Below, one piece after another: positions 12,990-25,257 of a stretch of 64,000 nucleotides of DNA. The DNA lies in NCBI GenBank assembly GCA_037389465.1, contig JAZARR010000229.1, forward strand, positions 1,215,501 through 1,279,500. The letters are read 5' to 3'. The notes below the pieces were generated by a model, which had not been told where the DNA came from, did not search any database, and worked only from the letters and a program-made list of their open reading frames with translations. Each line of letters opens with the position of its first letter. Position 1 is the stretch's first letter. The DNA is from Baylisascaris procyonis (Eukaryota > Nematoda > Chromadorea > Rhabditida > Ascarididae). The position numbers and the translations under genes were made by a program.

Positions 12990-13888
12990 CACTTCATATG
13001 GAACAATCTATTCGATTCCGTGTAGTCTGGATCTCTTCCTGGCAAAGTTACATCCTCTCAATGAACTTCTTTTTCATCTAGATTATCGCTTTAAATGTGA
13101 AAATTCAGATGGATATTATTTGTAGTAATTGCGTTAAGGTTTTGGATGTCGTTTATCATGAAATATTGCTAATAAAATTAGAAAGGCAGATGGTGGTCGG
13201 CCTATTGTTGAAAAATGAATTAGAAAATTTCCGTTGAATCGAATGAATATTCCACACGTAAGCATTAGGAATAGCTACTGCTCATTGCATTAAATTTGTA
13301 GCGATGTGCATCTTGGATCCGTTTTTTATTTATCGCTTAGATAAACGATGTTTCGGAAAATACAGAGAGTAATATGATGACCCTGTAATTTAAAGTTTAT
13401 TGAGGGAATACTTATGACCTTTATTTCAGATAAAATAAGCTTAAATCGTTTGTGAAATTGCTCAAATCTATGGCAACTTGATGATGTTTTCTATGAGAAA
13501 TGTGTTGTGATATTCGTTGATTGCCGATATGAATGGCTTATCAAGTATTCTATTCCACTTAAAATTGATGCTGTACACGATTTCCGTGCTATAAATCATT
13601 TAAATTTTCATTATATGGTACAGTGTGAAGAAACCACCCACATCAAGCATCGCACCGTTTGTATATGGTAGATGTCTCATAAATTATCGCAAGCTTTCAT
13701 TGCATACTGTCGGCTACCGTAAAGTTTTTACTGCATACTTTTGGCCTATTCTGGAAAATTTTACCTCTATGTGGTTACTTTATTTCGTTTCTAGTATGAC
13801 ATCGCTTGAAGCTGTCCACTGGTTTTTTATTCTGCTCTCTATAAAGACCACCTTAGCGTTTATTAAACTGATTACGTTATCAGCTTGA
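12990..13888 (+). mobile_element. Decayed non-LTR retrotransposon (LINE) reverse-transcriptase relic
   Basis: Conceptual translation in one frame (13094, 13625) shows RT landmarks in the right order. Near 13097-13185 there is a motif-A-like run, QMDII..NC.KVLDVVYHEILL.KLE, matching the family pattern D..KAFD.V.H..LL.KL. Near 13300-13350 the bases encode a broken GVxxGSVxxP..Y.NDV block with a frameshift. At 13625-13888 comes TAYFWPILENFTSMW (family AYxxYVRPILEYAS) and then LEAVHWFF (family LExVQRRF). Several stops and at least one frameshift separate these blocks, so the copy is dead. A CR1/Jockey-type clade is likely but unproven. The ends are not visible. Confidence 0.75.
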
Positions 13889-13899
13889 ATCCTTTTCAC

Positions 13900-16440
13900 T
13901 TGGAATCATTAGAATATCACAGAGTTATTAAATAGTGTATATTCTCCCGACATCCCGTCCTCTAGATCTGTCGAGAAGTTGCCCGGAAACGAACGTTGTG
14001 AACATCAGCTTCAATTAAGAAAACATATGCCATAAAAGGTTTCGTTACATTGCTGTGCGCATGTGGGACATTCTCCTGCAAGTATCATAAAAGCATTTAA
14101 TGTTACAAGTTTAATTCAGATGTCTGAATTATTTTCATCTCTATCTTACTGCAAATCTTATCTTCTGAATAACTCCATTGCCAATATTTTTGGCAATGCT
14201 CTTTTTTATGCATTCTTTTTGTGCTTTCCATCTTGAATTTTATGCAGTCTATGCACTAATCGTTGGACATGCATATGTGTTTCACATTACACGTTTGTTT
14301 TGTTGCCTTTCTATGAATTTTTCTATACTTCTCATATATAATTATATATATGTTTTCGCTATATGGTACGTTGGAAGATAATAAAAACAAATAAACAATA
14401 ATATTGTCCCGCCAATTGGGATCTTTTGGCGGTTATCTAAATTTATAATTAACTTCCTAGTCGATGCACTGCTTAATCACTTCGAGCTATCGCTCAGGAA
14501 TTCGCACTAGCTCATCAATATCAACGACGAATCTAACTTTATAAGTGAGTGAAGGCGATATCACCAAAAATTACGCTGATTTCTTGTGCTTTGAAATCAT
14601 CAAAACGCAACAATATACGTTGAATTGCAATGAGATAATTTTATGCTGTTCATTTTTTCCTCTTTTTTTTTTTTTTAAACTTTCTCTAAGATTTTTCCTC
14701 ATCGAATATACCCTATCGGTAATTAATTTCGGTTAATTGAAATGTTCATAGCAGAATAATATCAACGATCACCTTGAGATGCGACATTCACAACACATTC
14801 AAAGACATAAACGATGACAACTTGAGTGAATGACGAATGTTGATATTATTGACGTACTTTATGCATATCTGAATCAACTCTTACTTGTGGTTTCACTGAT
14901 GAAACACTCATTGTTTGCGATAATGCCTCTATAACTCTGAAGGTTCAACGAATCGGCCCATTATATATCTGTGAAAGGAGCTCATCTCTTTATGCAAATT
15001 TTTGATTATGTGGGACAATCACCAACAGATCATTCATCACTCGAACGCAATTGATCTGCACGCTGTTAAGTCGCTTAAACGAGAATATCCCTCTTGGAAG
15101 TAAAGGTTTTGAAGATTAGAAGAATTGTGTATATTATGATGATGCATCAGTAATGGTCGTTTCAAGGTGCTACAAAAAATCAATACAACAAAAAATTTCA
15201 GTGGAAAATCTCATTTCACTTCTATAATCACATCGATTAATCACTCACATACTAATTACTGAAACAATTTGTGGGGAATCACTCTCATCATTCCGGCCAC
15301 ATCTCCACTCTCTCCTATTTGAGACAATGATAATTTGCCGTTTCCATTTCCCTATCGAAAGAAATCAATGAGAATGCTGCAGTGGTTGGCGATATATGGC
15401 CCTTAACGTTCAGCAATAAAAATCACGAAATTATGCATGCACATCTTAACTGATCCAACTTTTTATACGATCTTAAAAGATTTCTCCTTTTTTGGGATCC
15501 AAATAATGCTAAACACAAATCCAGTCAGATAACCATTCATCCACATTTCTGCACTCTCTTAATGCTAGTATCGGAGGTGATGTTCATTATACCCACCAAT
15601 TTTGGTAATTTTGAAACTTTTCGTAGCAGTCATAAAGGAAAAAACAGTGGAATATTTAAATGTTTCAAAGCAAGCGTGAATAATCGACTGAGCACACTCA
15701 AGTTGAAAATTTGCAGAAATAGATTTATTTCAAAGAGTTATTCACTAACGAGCATCATGAGTGAACCATAAATCATAACCGCTATATTATATTGTTTCAA
15801 TTAAACGCAATGAATTTCTCTCTTCAATGAAAATATAAGCAGATGAAACTGCTGCGTTAATATAAAAGGATTTATTGTTTCGAAGAGAAGGCTACATCAA
15901 AGACCGCATTATTTTCGAATATCAGCTGTGGTGCATTTGCTTGCAACAACCGAATTGATATTGACGGTATATGAATTTTAAAATTGTTTTTCGTCAATTT
16001 TTCTTCGTTGGCAACTTTGGCAGAAATATTTTCATCAATAATGCTTTAGAACTCTCATCCGGATCTGAGCGAAGGGGGATAGAGGGAACATTCTTCTAAC
16101 TCAGGAAAGGAGAGGGAATTCCTTAATATTTACATATACATCTATGCATCTGTGCACGTGGTATGACAAGCAACGGCGAGGGTTTTCCAGCCAACACAAT
16201 CCTCTGTTGACATTGCAGGCTTATTCACCGTTCAATTTCGTAACCGTTGACAATGTGACAAGGTTCAGTGCTGTGGGTGGGTGCTGAAGGTGACCCTTGA
16301 TAGGTGCCGGATGGCTTTCTTTTGGAAATTGTTTCTGCAAACGTAAAAAAACAACTTACGGTAAATTGTTTTTCTCAGCACTAACTTGTCTATCGATCCC
16401 TCAGATACATATTTGCATTAGCAATCACTCTGTTGGTTTC
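13900..16440. other. Intergenic, nothing recognised
   Basis: AT-rich DNA with no exon I can support. A small hairpin (ATTGCCAA, short loop, TTGGCAAT) lies at about 14178-14198. The 13-T run near 14664 and the 60-70 codon frames have no further context. Confidence 0.5.
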
Positions 16441-16441
16441 G

Positions 16442-16449
16442 TTTAAAAG
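16442..16449 (+). promoter_or_regulatory. TATA-like element upstream of the first secreted-protein gene
   Basis: TTTAAAAG stands about 60 bases before the ATG at 16509, a spacing suited to a TATA box with a short leader. It is inferred from sequence and position only. Confidence 0.3.
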
Positions 16450-16508
16450 CGGCGACACTCTAAGTTTTCCGATCACTGCATCCACAGAGTCCTAAGAAAC
16501 GCGTGAGG

Positions 16509-17458
16509 ATGAAGAAACTCTTCTTATTCATTTGTTTCGTCGGTTAGTCTTTACAGTTTCCCTAATGATTATAACCCCTATTGTCTTATCGCCTTTCTTA
16601 GTGTGCTGCAATTTAAACTCATGATGGATAGTAGATCAATGGTAATTGTTGAATGATATTCCAAATGTCGACCATTTCGAATCACAAAATTTATTAATGT
16701 TTGCTGGAAAAAAGATAGGTAAAATGTTTCGAAAAAAATTGACCATCTTTCATATTCCTTTTTCTCTCTTTGCGATCCTTCCCAGTTTCTTTTATTCCTC
16801 AAAAACAATTTCGTTTCATTAATGACTCATAGCATTAAACAAAAGTGGATTAATTACTAAAATCCGAAATTTAACACCAAAATTAAAAATTAAAATATCG
16901 TCAAGTGTTCTTCTTACTAGCGTACTGCAATTGCCATCTTTTGGTTATGTAAGTAAGTTTTGAAGTTGAACATCTAGTAACTACATTCTTGGATTCTCTT
17001 CACGAACTGTGTTGCCATTGTAAATTACAGTTTTGCAACTTAGGGAATTTTCTATCATTAAATCGTTGGGCCATACAAACGGTGAGGATGAATTCGAAGT
17101 GTGGTGACTTCATGTTTGCTTTAATGCTTGAACTTTTTTTTTTGCAGAAACAATTTTCACGATCGCTAACGCAGCCAGTTATGGTGAGTTGATTTCAAGA
17201 TATGCAATACGGATCCGATTATAGAAATCAAATAATTCGTATCGTTTTGGTGTGATAACAAGGTGATAACGTGATAGTGCGATATGATAATAATCTAATA
17301 GTACCTCATCGTCTATATAAACAATAGCAATTCTGTGTACGTTTAAGCTTATGCTAAGGGCCAAAGTACCAGTTTTGTATAAAGCAGATAAGTCTTCAAG
17401 TAGCGATAAGTTCAGTATCGAAATTTAAAAAATGCTGATAACGAGTAAGTGCAGTTGG

Positions 17459-17526
<68 letters not shown>

Positions 17527-18792
17527 AACTATATATATACAATGTATACAGTTTGCATGGTTTTTGACAGCAAGTGATTGCGTTGGGTGCCGCCACCTGT
17601 TGTTGACTTTTTCAGTGGGTTATCTGCTCAAAACGTTACCACCATAAGCAGAGAGGTACCTAAGGGGAATAGATCCTATGGCACTCAGTCGAAGCATGCA
17701 CCTCTCCAAGCATCTAACGCCACCCATCTTTTAAATAACTTTGCCATAGTAACGTCCCCACTATTCCACTGTCATTCCCTTTGAAGTAGCACGCAGGATG
17801 CGCGCAATACCCACTACACCTTATATGCCACTTGTTTTTCAGACAGCGGGGAACACGCCAGGAAATTTGGCCCGATATGTGCTTTTTAATCTCACTTCTT
17901 GGCAATCCAATTTTTGCAAATTACCAATATTGCCAAAGCGTGGTACGGTTCATCCGTAAAACAACCCGCCAAATAGCCATTTTGAAATAAATTAAACCAC
18001 CGGAAATGTTAATTTTATCTGAAGCGAGCAATCACTTCCGTAAATATTCGGCTAGTATTCATTCTTTGCTGCATAATTCCACCCAACCGGTTGTGAAATA
18101 CAAAAAAATATTTAGGTGCGTCTTGGTGATTCCAAGTTTTTTCGAAGTTAACTGATCAACTTCAGCATTGCACAGTAGGTTAGAGCATGGCACACTTTTG
18201 CAGTTTAAAACCCACAAATTTTGCGACCCGAACTGCAGCCGTTTTCGAGTTGAAACCATCGAACCAATAGACAAACACATGCAGGCTTACATACATAGAC
18301 AAACACATGAACGTGAAATTGTCATCATACGCCTTGAAAAGCTCATTCACAAAGGCGTCTAATCAAGCAATTGGGACTCTATCCAACTTTCTTATCGATA
18401 CTACTCGCTGGTTGTATATTTCAGGTATTGGACCATGCGTTAATGGAGCTTGTCCTAACGGCTATCAGTGCATTGGCAATACCTGTGTACCTCAAGTTTC
18501 AACGGCTCCCAACAATCCACAAATCCCTTCTGTACCGTCAGTCCCTTCCATTCCGAGTGTCACACCTGCTCCTTCCATTCCTTCCATTCCGCAAATCCAA
18601 CCATGGCCGCAAGTTCCGACCGTCCGCCCTCCATACCAGCCATGGCCACCAGTTCCGACCGTCCGCCCTCCATACCAGCCATGGCCATCAGTTCCGACCG
18701 TCCGTCCTCCATACTCATCAGTGCCATCAATCCCAACGATTCCACAAATCAGTGGCGGGATACCATCAATTGGCGGCAATGGGCGTAAATAA
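16509..18792 (+). CDS. Small secreted protein: CC-domain-like Cys motif plus Pro-rich tandem repeats
   Basis: Three exons join in phase: 16509-16542 (donor GTTAGT), 17148-17183 (acceptor TTTTTGCAG, donor GTGAGT) and 18425-18792 (acceptor TATTTCAG). They total 438 nt, 145 aa. Exons 1 and 2 together build a typical signal peptide, MKKLFLFICF through an ANA-A cleavage site near residue 20. The mature start is a four-Cys module, GPCVNGACPNGYQCIGNTCV, close to the nematode CC-domain pattern. The rest is low complexity: VPS/IPS repeats, three 13-residue PWPxVPTVRPPYQ units and a Gly/Ser-rich end. It is probably exported to cuticle, lumen or host-facing fluid. The function is unknown. The gene at 25.26 kb shares the motif and exon plan. 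Confidence 0.82.
17460..17524. repeat. (AT)n microsatellite
   Basis: About 65 bases of uninterrupted AT dinucleotide lie inside the second intron of the secreted-protein gene. Confidence 0.95.
17530..18420. other. Intronic sequence, no second gene recognised
   Basis: This is the 3' part of intron 2 of the secreted-protein gene. Frames of 60-75 codons occur on both strands, but none has a signal peptide, splice pair or family resemblance. The acceptor TATTTCAG at its end is clear. Confidence 0.4.
18601..18717 (+). repeat. Coding minisatellite, three 39-bp units
   Basis: The units 18601-18639, 18640-18678 and 18679-18717 are nearly identical in DNA. Each encodes one PWPxVPTVRPPYQ-type repeat of the secreted protein; the third ends YS. 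DNA-level identity, not only protein identity, points to recent duplication or homogenisation. The Gly-rich frames read on the opposite strand are shadows of this array. Confidence 0.9.
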
Positions 18793-20005
18793 TCTGCTTC
18801 CGGCTGTTATATTCGCTGTCATTGTAATGCTACTAGAAATTTTTGTTCATGATTATTAAAACTCCAAGTGGAAGAGGTGAGCATTGAGAATGAATAGGGA
18901 TATGTTCTAAGGAATTTTTGAAAACATCCCACCATGGGATTATGCAAATAGCGACTTTATGATTTCTACTTCTCAATGCCAAAAGCAATAAAACTTCTTT
19001 CCATTCTAACAAATTCATGTGAAATTAGATGCTACGAACATTTTGACTATGTGATCTATCGGTTTTAGAGATTATTTAAAAAAAAAAAAGGAATGCCTAA
19101 CAATATTTTATTTCCCTCAACAAAAGCATTCAAAAGAATAGTTTTAATGAGACGATTTTTGATGCAATGTGAAATGATAAGAAACCCAGAGTATATTAAT
19201 ATCATCTGTTAGCATTTTCTTCAACAAGATTTCTTGACTCCTACTAATGCAATGCAATTATATGCTCATTTTTTAATTGATTTTTGCTGCCTAAAAAATC
19301 GATAAAGGACTAAATTGAAAAATAAACGAAAGGAGAACGAAAGCAAAATGTACTCTAAGTAGAAGTGAATTTGAATAACATCATTTGCACGTTATTGAAT
19401 TGCTCTTTTATTATTACAATAGAACACATTGAAACGAGTAGAGAGAATTTTGACACAGTAGTAGAAATGAATCAGAAAACGTTTTGTTTGTTCGGAAGTG
19501 TCTCGTCATTTTTTTTTTTTTTTGCTTTCATAAGTAATCTTTGCTCTCTCGAAATCAATAGAGAACGATTAGCAAGCACTAACTCATCAATCATATAGGT
19601 GGACGTGAAACATGGTTAAATCCATTTAGACTGGTAGAGAATTGCTAATGATTGTAAGATTCACATATGTGATTACAGCATCAATAAATATATTACAAGT
19701 AATATAGGTATTGATGCTCAGGTAAGAGATGTATTTGGTATTAAATGATGTTTATTGCAGTTATGCTTTATGTGGAATGAAGGTTTCGTCTACGAGCAAT
19801 ATGTTTTTTGCGTTGAGCAGCATCAATTCTTCACTAAAACGATTGAACATTCGATATCGACTCCATTATTGCATATCGCTAAACACGAAAATAAAACATC
19901 TTCTATCATTGTTTTTTTGTCATTTAATTAATAAAATTATGAATAAACAATTTTTAGTTTTTCAATCGATTATTAATTATAAAAATGGATAAAATATTCA
20001 AATGT

Positions 20006-20432
20006 ATTGCGAGAATTCAACGTGTTGTGCAAATGTAAGAAAGTTACTCACTTAGCGATGATATATGAATGAATAAAAAGGAAAATTCAGCATTGAATAT
20101 ATCGCTGCAATCAAATTTTTTTGCGCAGAAAAATTTGCATTCAGTTAATTTATTGCTTTACTATTTAGTTAGTCGAATAAAAACGCAAATAAAAGACGAT
20201 TGTGAAAAATAACATTTGAGTTAAGATGATGCGAAACAACTGCGTATTTTGGTTTCGTCATAAAAAATTAATACTCACTTATCGATGTAAATCAAATATT
20301 TGGTAGTATGTTATAATAGATTGAGTATTTGAGGGTATAAAAGTTGAAACTTTAATAGATGAAATTGACATTGCGAGAATTCAAGGTGTTGTGCAAATGT
20401 AAGGAAGTACTCATTTAACAATGATATATGAA
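20006..20432 (+). repeat. Diverged direct repeat pair, about 63 bp, 364 bp apart
   Basis: The segment 20006-20070 (starting ATTGCGAGAATTCAACGTG) recurs at 20370-20432 (ATTGCGAGAATTCAAGGTG). The match runs through GTTGTGCAAATGTAAG and ATGATATATGAA with a few substitutions and a one-base indel. The sequence between copies is not obviously repeated. It could be a local duplication or the ends of a small dead element. Confidence 0.75.
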
Positions 20433-20835
20433 ATGCAGAAGTAGAAATGCAGAAAAACCAGCAGATTTTCGTATAAATTATCAGAAATGCTCGAAATATA
20501 GAATATTAAAGAAAATAATTACCGAACGAGGAAATATGTGGTCACTGAGGATCCAAATTGGTGAATTTGAATATTCTATTGCGATTTATTTTTTAAAATC
20601 AGTTTGTATTCCAGAAAACCCATGAAGCTTTGCTGAATTCGACGAATATGCTATTTGCCTAATGTAGACTCTTAAGAAAAATATCGTCCGAATTATTTCG
20701 TTTCTGAATATGAGATGAGTAAGGTTACTAAAGTGTCCACATATTATATTATATAGTGCTTATAAAATCGATTACCTAATTCGTTATCATCGAAGTTGGC
20801 AAAACGTGGGAAAGCGCGCCAAGATAGGTGGAAAG

Positions 20836-20973
<138 letters not shown>

Positions 20974-23900
20974 GTCCGAACCGCATCCCATCCGCCCCTT
21001 CTTGCGTGAGCCGTCCTGAATAAACATCACGGTGATCTCCCAGTGGATGTTTCCACGTGAAGGAGTGCTAAAGTTGCCTCTGTACAAAGGCTGTGCAGTT
21101 ATTATGCACGATAGGTGCGTGTAGCTGTCAAACAGGCCACCATTCAAATCCTATATTGAACGCGTCAGGTTGGATCAGCAAGAAATCGCCATCGAATCCG
21201 ATACTATCAAACATGATGAAATTCTACGAAAACCATAAAAGTTTTATGTTACTGAAATAATACACTAGACTGCACAAACTAAAGCAACAGTATGTGACTG
21301 AGGAGCTGATTTCAAGTAGCTCCGAGTGATTTTTTTAATCATTAAGTAAAATGGCATACAACTCCGGCAGAATGCAAGAAGTGAATCAGATAAATTTTGT
21401 TGTGCTGAGGTAGGCATGCTACATTTATAGGCAATAAAGGCAGAAAAAGCCTTTGATATCAGGACAAATTATAAAGTAATAGCAATTGTTGGATGATTTT
21501 AAGAAGCTCTCAGTGCTAGTGAGCAATGAAAAGCGTCGAATGGAGACCAATTTCTTCTAGATTGTTTGCTAGTGTGATTAATGTTCCTCTCAAATGACCT
21601 ATGAAGTGTCGATTCTCGTTCATTGTTGAATCAGAATGCTATGCTCACATCGAAATATTGATCTATGAGTACCAAAAAAAAAATGGAATAAGTGCAGTAT
21701 TTTCTGATATATTCAAATACCGCTCACAACGACATGTAATAAGAAGGTGATGGATATTATCCGTGAACGATATTGAATTGCTACTTTATAATGCGTATAA
21801 AGGCCAAATTTCATTAAAGAAGTCAAATATCAACATGTTCTTCCTCTTCAGAATACCGAGGAAAGGAGGAGCAGATGGGTGGTGTTTGGAAGGAGGAGGT
21901 AGGAGGGGTCGAGAGTTGGTCGATTAAGGCCTAGGAATGCTCGAAAAGAATGCACAATGCTTATGTAGCTGCAGTCCCCAGCATACGATGCACGGTTATC
22001 TCCACTCTACAGATGTACAGCCAATCGACTTTGCTTTTTTTGCGTCTCTTTTATAGCAGCCGCCCTCTTATGCTTCCTAAGAAGGAAAGGGAAGAGGAGG
22101 GAAGGAGTTCGAGTCCACAATTTACCAAGATACGCAAAACTTACACATAAAAACGTGAAAACTTGAAAAATTTTCCTTTCCAACTTGCTCAGAAAAAAAG
22201 ATTCTGGATCGCCTTCAATGTGCCACTGCTTACTTCTATGTATAATTGAAGCTTTTGGATACAACATCCTTAAAGTTTACTAATGTCAGAAACGTTGCCA
22301 TCGGTGCTTAGATTTGTTATATGAAGAGTTTCAACTAAAGGTGCAAAGGTGTGTTTTAATGTGTGGGCGCAAAAAAAGCAATGAACAAAGAGATATGTTC
22401 AAGTAAATAAACGGATGTGAATAGACCGATGCATCATCGTTGCTAATGATATGTTTTATAGAGAAGTGGGAGTGTTTCTTTTTGTTGCAGAGTTGCTCAC
22501 CCTTGCGATATAATACAACCTTTCAGAGGTTGACTTTTTATGTTGAAATTTCTATTCTTTTGTGACTGAAACTCATCGGGTAATTGGTGATAATGTACTG
22601 TACAAAGAATATGTTCAAGTTTCTGACGCAGTTTACAACAAACAATGATGACTCAGAGTTGTTTAATGTTCGTCTTCTATTTGAGTGGATATCGAACAAA
22701 ATAAACTCACATTGGGCATTTATTTCTCAAAACCAATTTCACGAAAAGTGTATTATTGATGCAAGAAAATTCAGATTTTTGGATGTAGAAGAAAAGAATA
22801 GAAAATGCGAAATTTTTGAAATAAATAAAAACGTTTATGTGGAAATTATTCACTAATCGTTCTTAATTAGCAATAAGTGCGAAAGTGATGTCTAGAATCT
22901 ATCGATAGACCTCAATCTCTACTTTCAGCAGTCTCGAGCAAAGTGTCCTTTTGAAGCATTTGTGATCATTGACAGACGGCAACAAATATTTGCATATCAG
23001 AAAACATATTTGCATATAGATAGCTTGAAGTAATAAATTGTTAATATTGTTTTCGATATCCTTTTCTTTAGGGTTTCGTTAAATAATTTCCAATAATTAT
23101 TAACGAACCAATGTTAAGGGTTTATAGAACAGCGAACAGTATAGAGATAGTATGGAGGTAAAACTTTGAGTAAAACTTTTTTGAAAATACACATGTAAAA
23201 CTTTGCAAATTCTTATTGTTTTCGATTGATTTCGTCCACGCATTCATACAGTTTAGCCTCTGATAGATGATAGAGTAGATTCCTTTAAAAAATAAAACAC
23301 GACACAATTTCATCGATAGTGTCGAAAAGGTTTCTCAGCAATAAGCCTCTCAAAGCCTCATAAGCAACATAGTTTTCTTGCATTTTGAAGTGAAAAAAGA
23401 TGTTGAGTTGAGCTAATTATAAACGCAATTCTTAAAGAGTTACTAGTACAACTTACATGAATGGAAGTACATTTCCACTGTATTTTAAAATAACATATAG
23501 ACACTCGAGTGCCGTTGGTAAATATTTGATGTAGAGAAATGTTTAACTGCAAAGTTTTATTCTTTTGATTGTAGGTAGCAAAGAAAGGTCAAGTATATCT
23601 ACGTTAGAGGTTATAGTTGGTGCTCGCGGGGGAGAGATTTCCGCCAATTGAGTTGAAGTACAATCGAGATGACGTGCATCACTAGGTGGCTTTTTGAGAC
23701 ACTTCGTTCAATGATGATCGAAGCATTACGCATAGAGATGATTTCTTCCCTAAGAACCTATGCCAAAATACATACATAGCTATCCTCTTGATGATCCACT
23801 AATCCGGTTGCAACGACTCGCGTCTGTTTGCGTAAAAAGTGGAAACCACTCGAAATTTATGACGCATACGTTATTATTCTAGATTACATTGAAATTCATT

Positions 23901-25023
23901 AATGAAGTTGGATTAATATCGGATCATCTCATCTGCCCCAATTTTAAGATTTAATTTATGATTTAATTTCCTCAGTCATATATGGCGGGTAAATAGGTGA
24001 ATGATTTATACAACCTCAGCGGTTTGTACAAAAATAAAATTTTACCAGCCACTAAATGTATGCAAATTTTCATATTTTTTGGTTAACTATATTTGTTTTC
24101 GAAATTGCTGGATGAGGTTATATGTTGGTATAGGAGATCCTCTATGGTACATTTCATAGCCACCAATTTGCCTCTTTTTGATTTTCTTATTGCACAATTG
24201 GAGAAACACACACAATAGACGCCTACATTCACAAAGTTGCAATTACAGACCATGCAAATGTAATCAATAATTTGTAAACTGCTTGAAAATGTTTTTCACT
24301 CAAGCTGCATATGTAGGTTACTATATAGGTTCTACAGTACTGTGATGTTACACAGTAATATGCAAGTTGACCATATTCCAAGACAATTAAGAGAATCGTT
24401 CATGAATGGTAACCTTTCAGGCGATGTGCTTCTATCGTTTATCCCTTATTGTGACCACAGTGTGACATAAAACTGACAATGTTATACGGCGAACAGTATA
24501 CCAACATCGAAGTCATTTATGCTGCTTCGTCGAAAGGTGATCTGACGTGGTAAAGATCAGCAGCAAGATCGAATCTGTAAATCGCAAAAACAATACGATT
24601 GTTGAAAAATTTTGACGGAGGATTAATCATTTCACTGCCTTAGGTGATGTAAAACTTTAATGTTAAGCCCTATATCAGTATAGAATGGACTAACTGAAAT
24701 TAGCAAAGTTCTGCTTTAAAACTTATTATTATTCGTATAAAACTCTGCTGACAATATTTTTTCACCTCAAGCAACCCAATATTGCCCGAATTCTTTAACA
24801 TTGTTTGAAACTTATTTTTTTTCATTTGCTGTAATCACTGCCTTCATGCCGATACCATGCCAAAAGACTGTACAAAAAAAACTCGCAAAAATTTAAAACA
24901 AGATGAAGTTTTCTTCTATACCTGGCTTAATGCATTGCATGTTCACTAGGCGAATCTAGGTAGACTGAGGCCGAGCGAATACGATACCATTTGCTATGGC
25001 GTTTAGTGAATTTACTTGCCGCA

Positions 25024-25030
25024 TATAAAA
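25024..25030 (+). promoter_or_regulatory. TATA-box-like TATAAAA upstream of the second secreted-protein gene
   Basis: CATATAAAAG occurs about 230 bases before the ATG at 25258. If used, it implies a leader of about 200 nt or an untranslated first exon. Inferred from sequence alone. Confidence 0.3.
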
Positions 25031-25257
25031 GAACGAGTTTTTCAGGATTTGATGTGGATCTCTGTGGGAAGTGTTTCAAGGAACAAGCTGTGTGCATAGA
25101 AGTACACTTCCAACGTTTTCGCGCAACGCAAACATTCTGTTCTAGCTGGCGTTGTTTGCAAACTCTTCCAGGTTCAACACACTGCAATCCTCACCACCAC
25201 TACAAAAGAGCATCCATCGTCCATTTCTCTACATTTCATACTATCTTTACTGCAATT

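Noticed and set aside
18492..18779. Gly-rich antisense ORFs across the secreted-protein repeats
   Set aside because: They are shadows of the Pro-rich coding minisatellite on the plus strand, whose signal peptide and splice sites are clear.
22584..22856. 90-codon plus ORF in the spacer
   Set aside because: No signal peptide, splice partner, codon bias or recognisable residues. The length is not remarkable for a scan of this size.
24991..25257. N-terminal extension of the second secreted protein
   Set aside because: The frame is open upstream of the ATG at 25258, but a start there would bury the signal peptide. A TATA-like site also lies inside this stretch.
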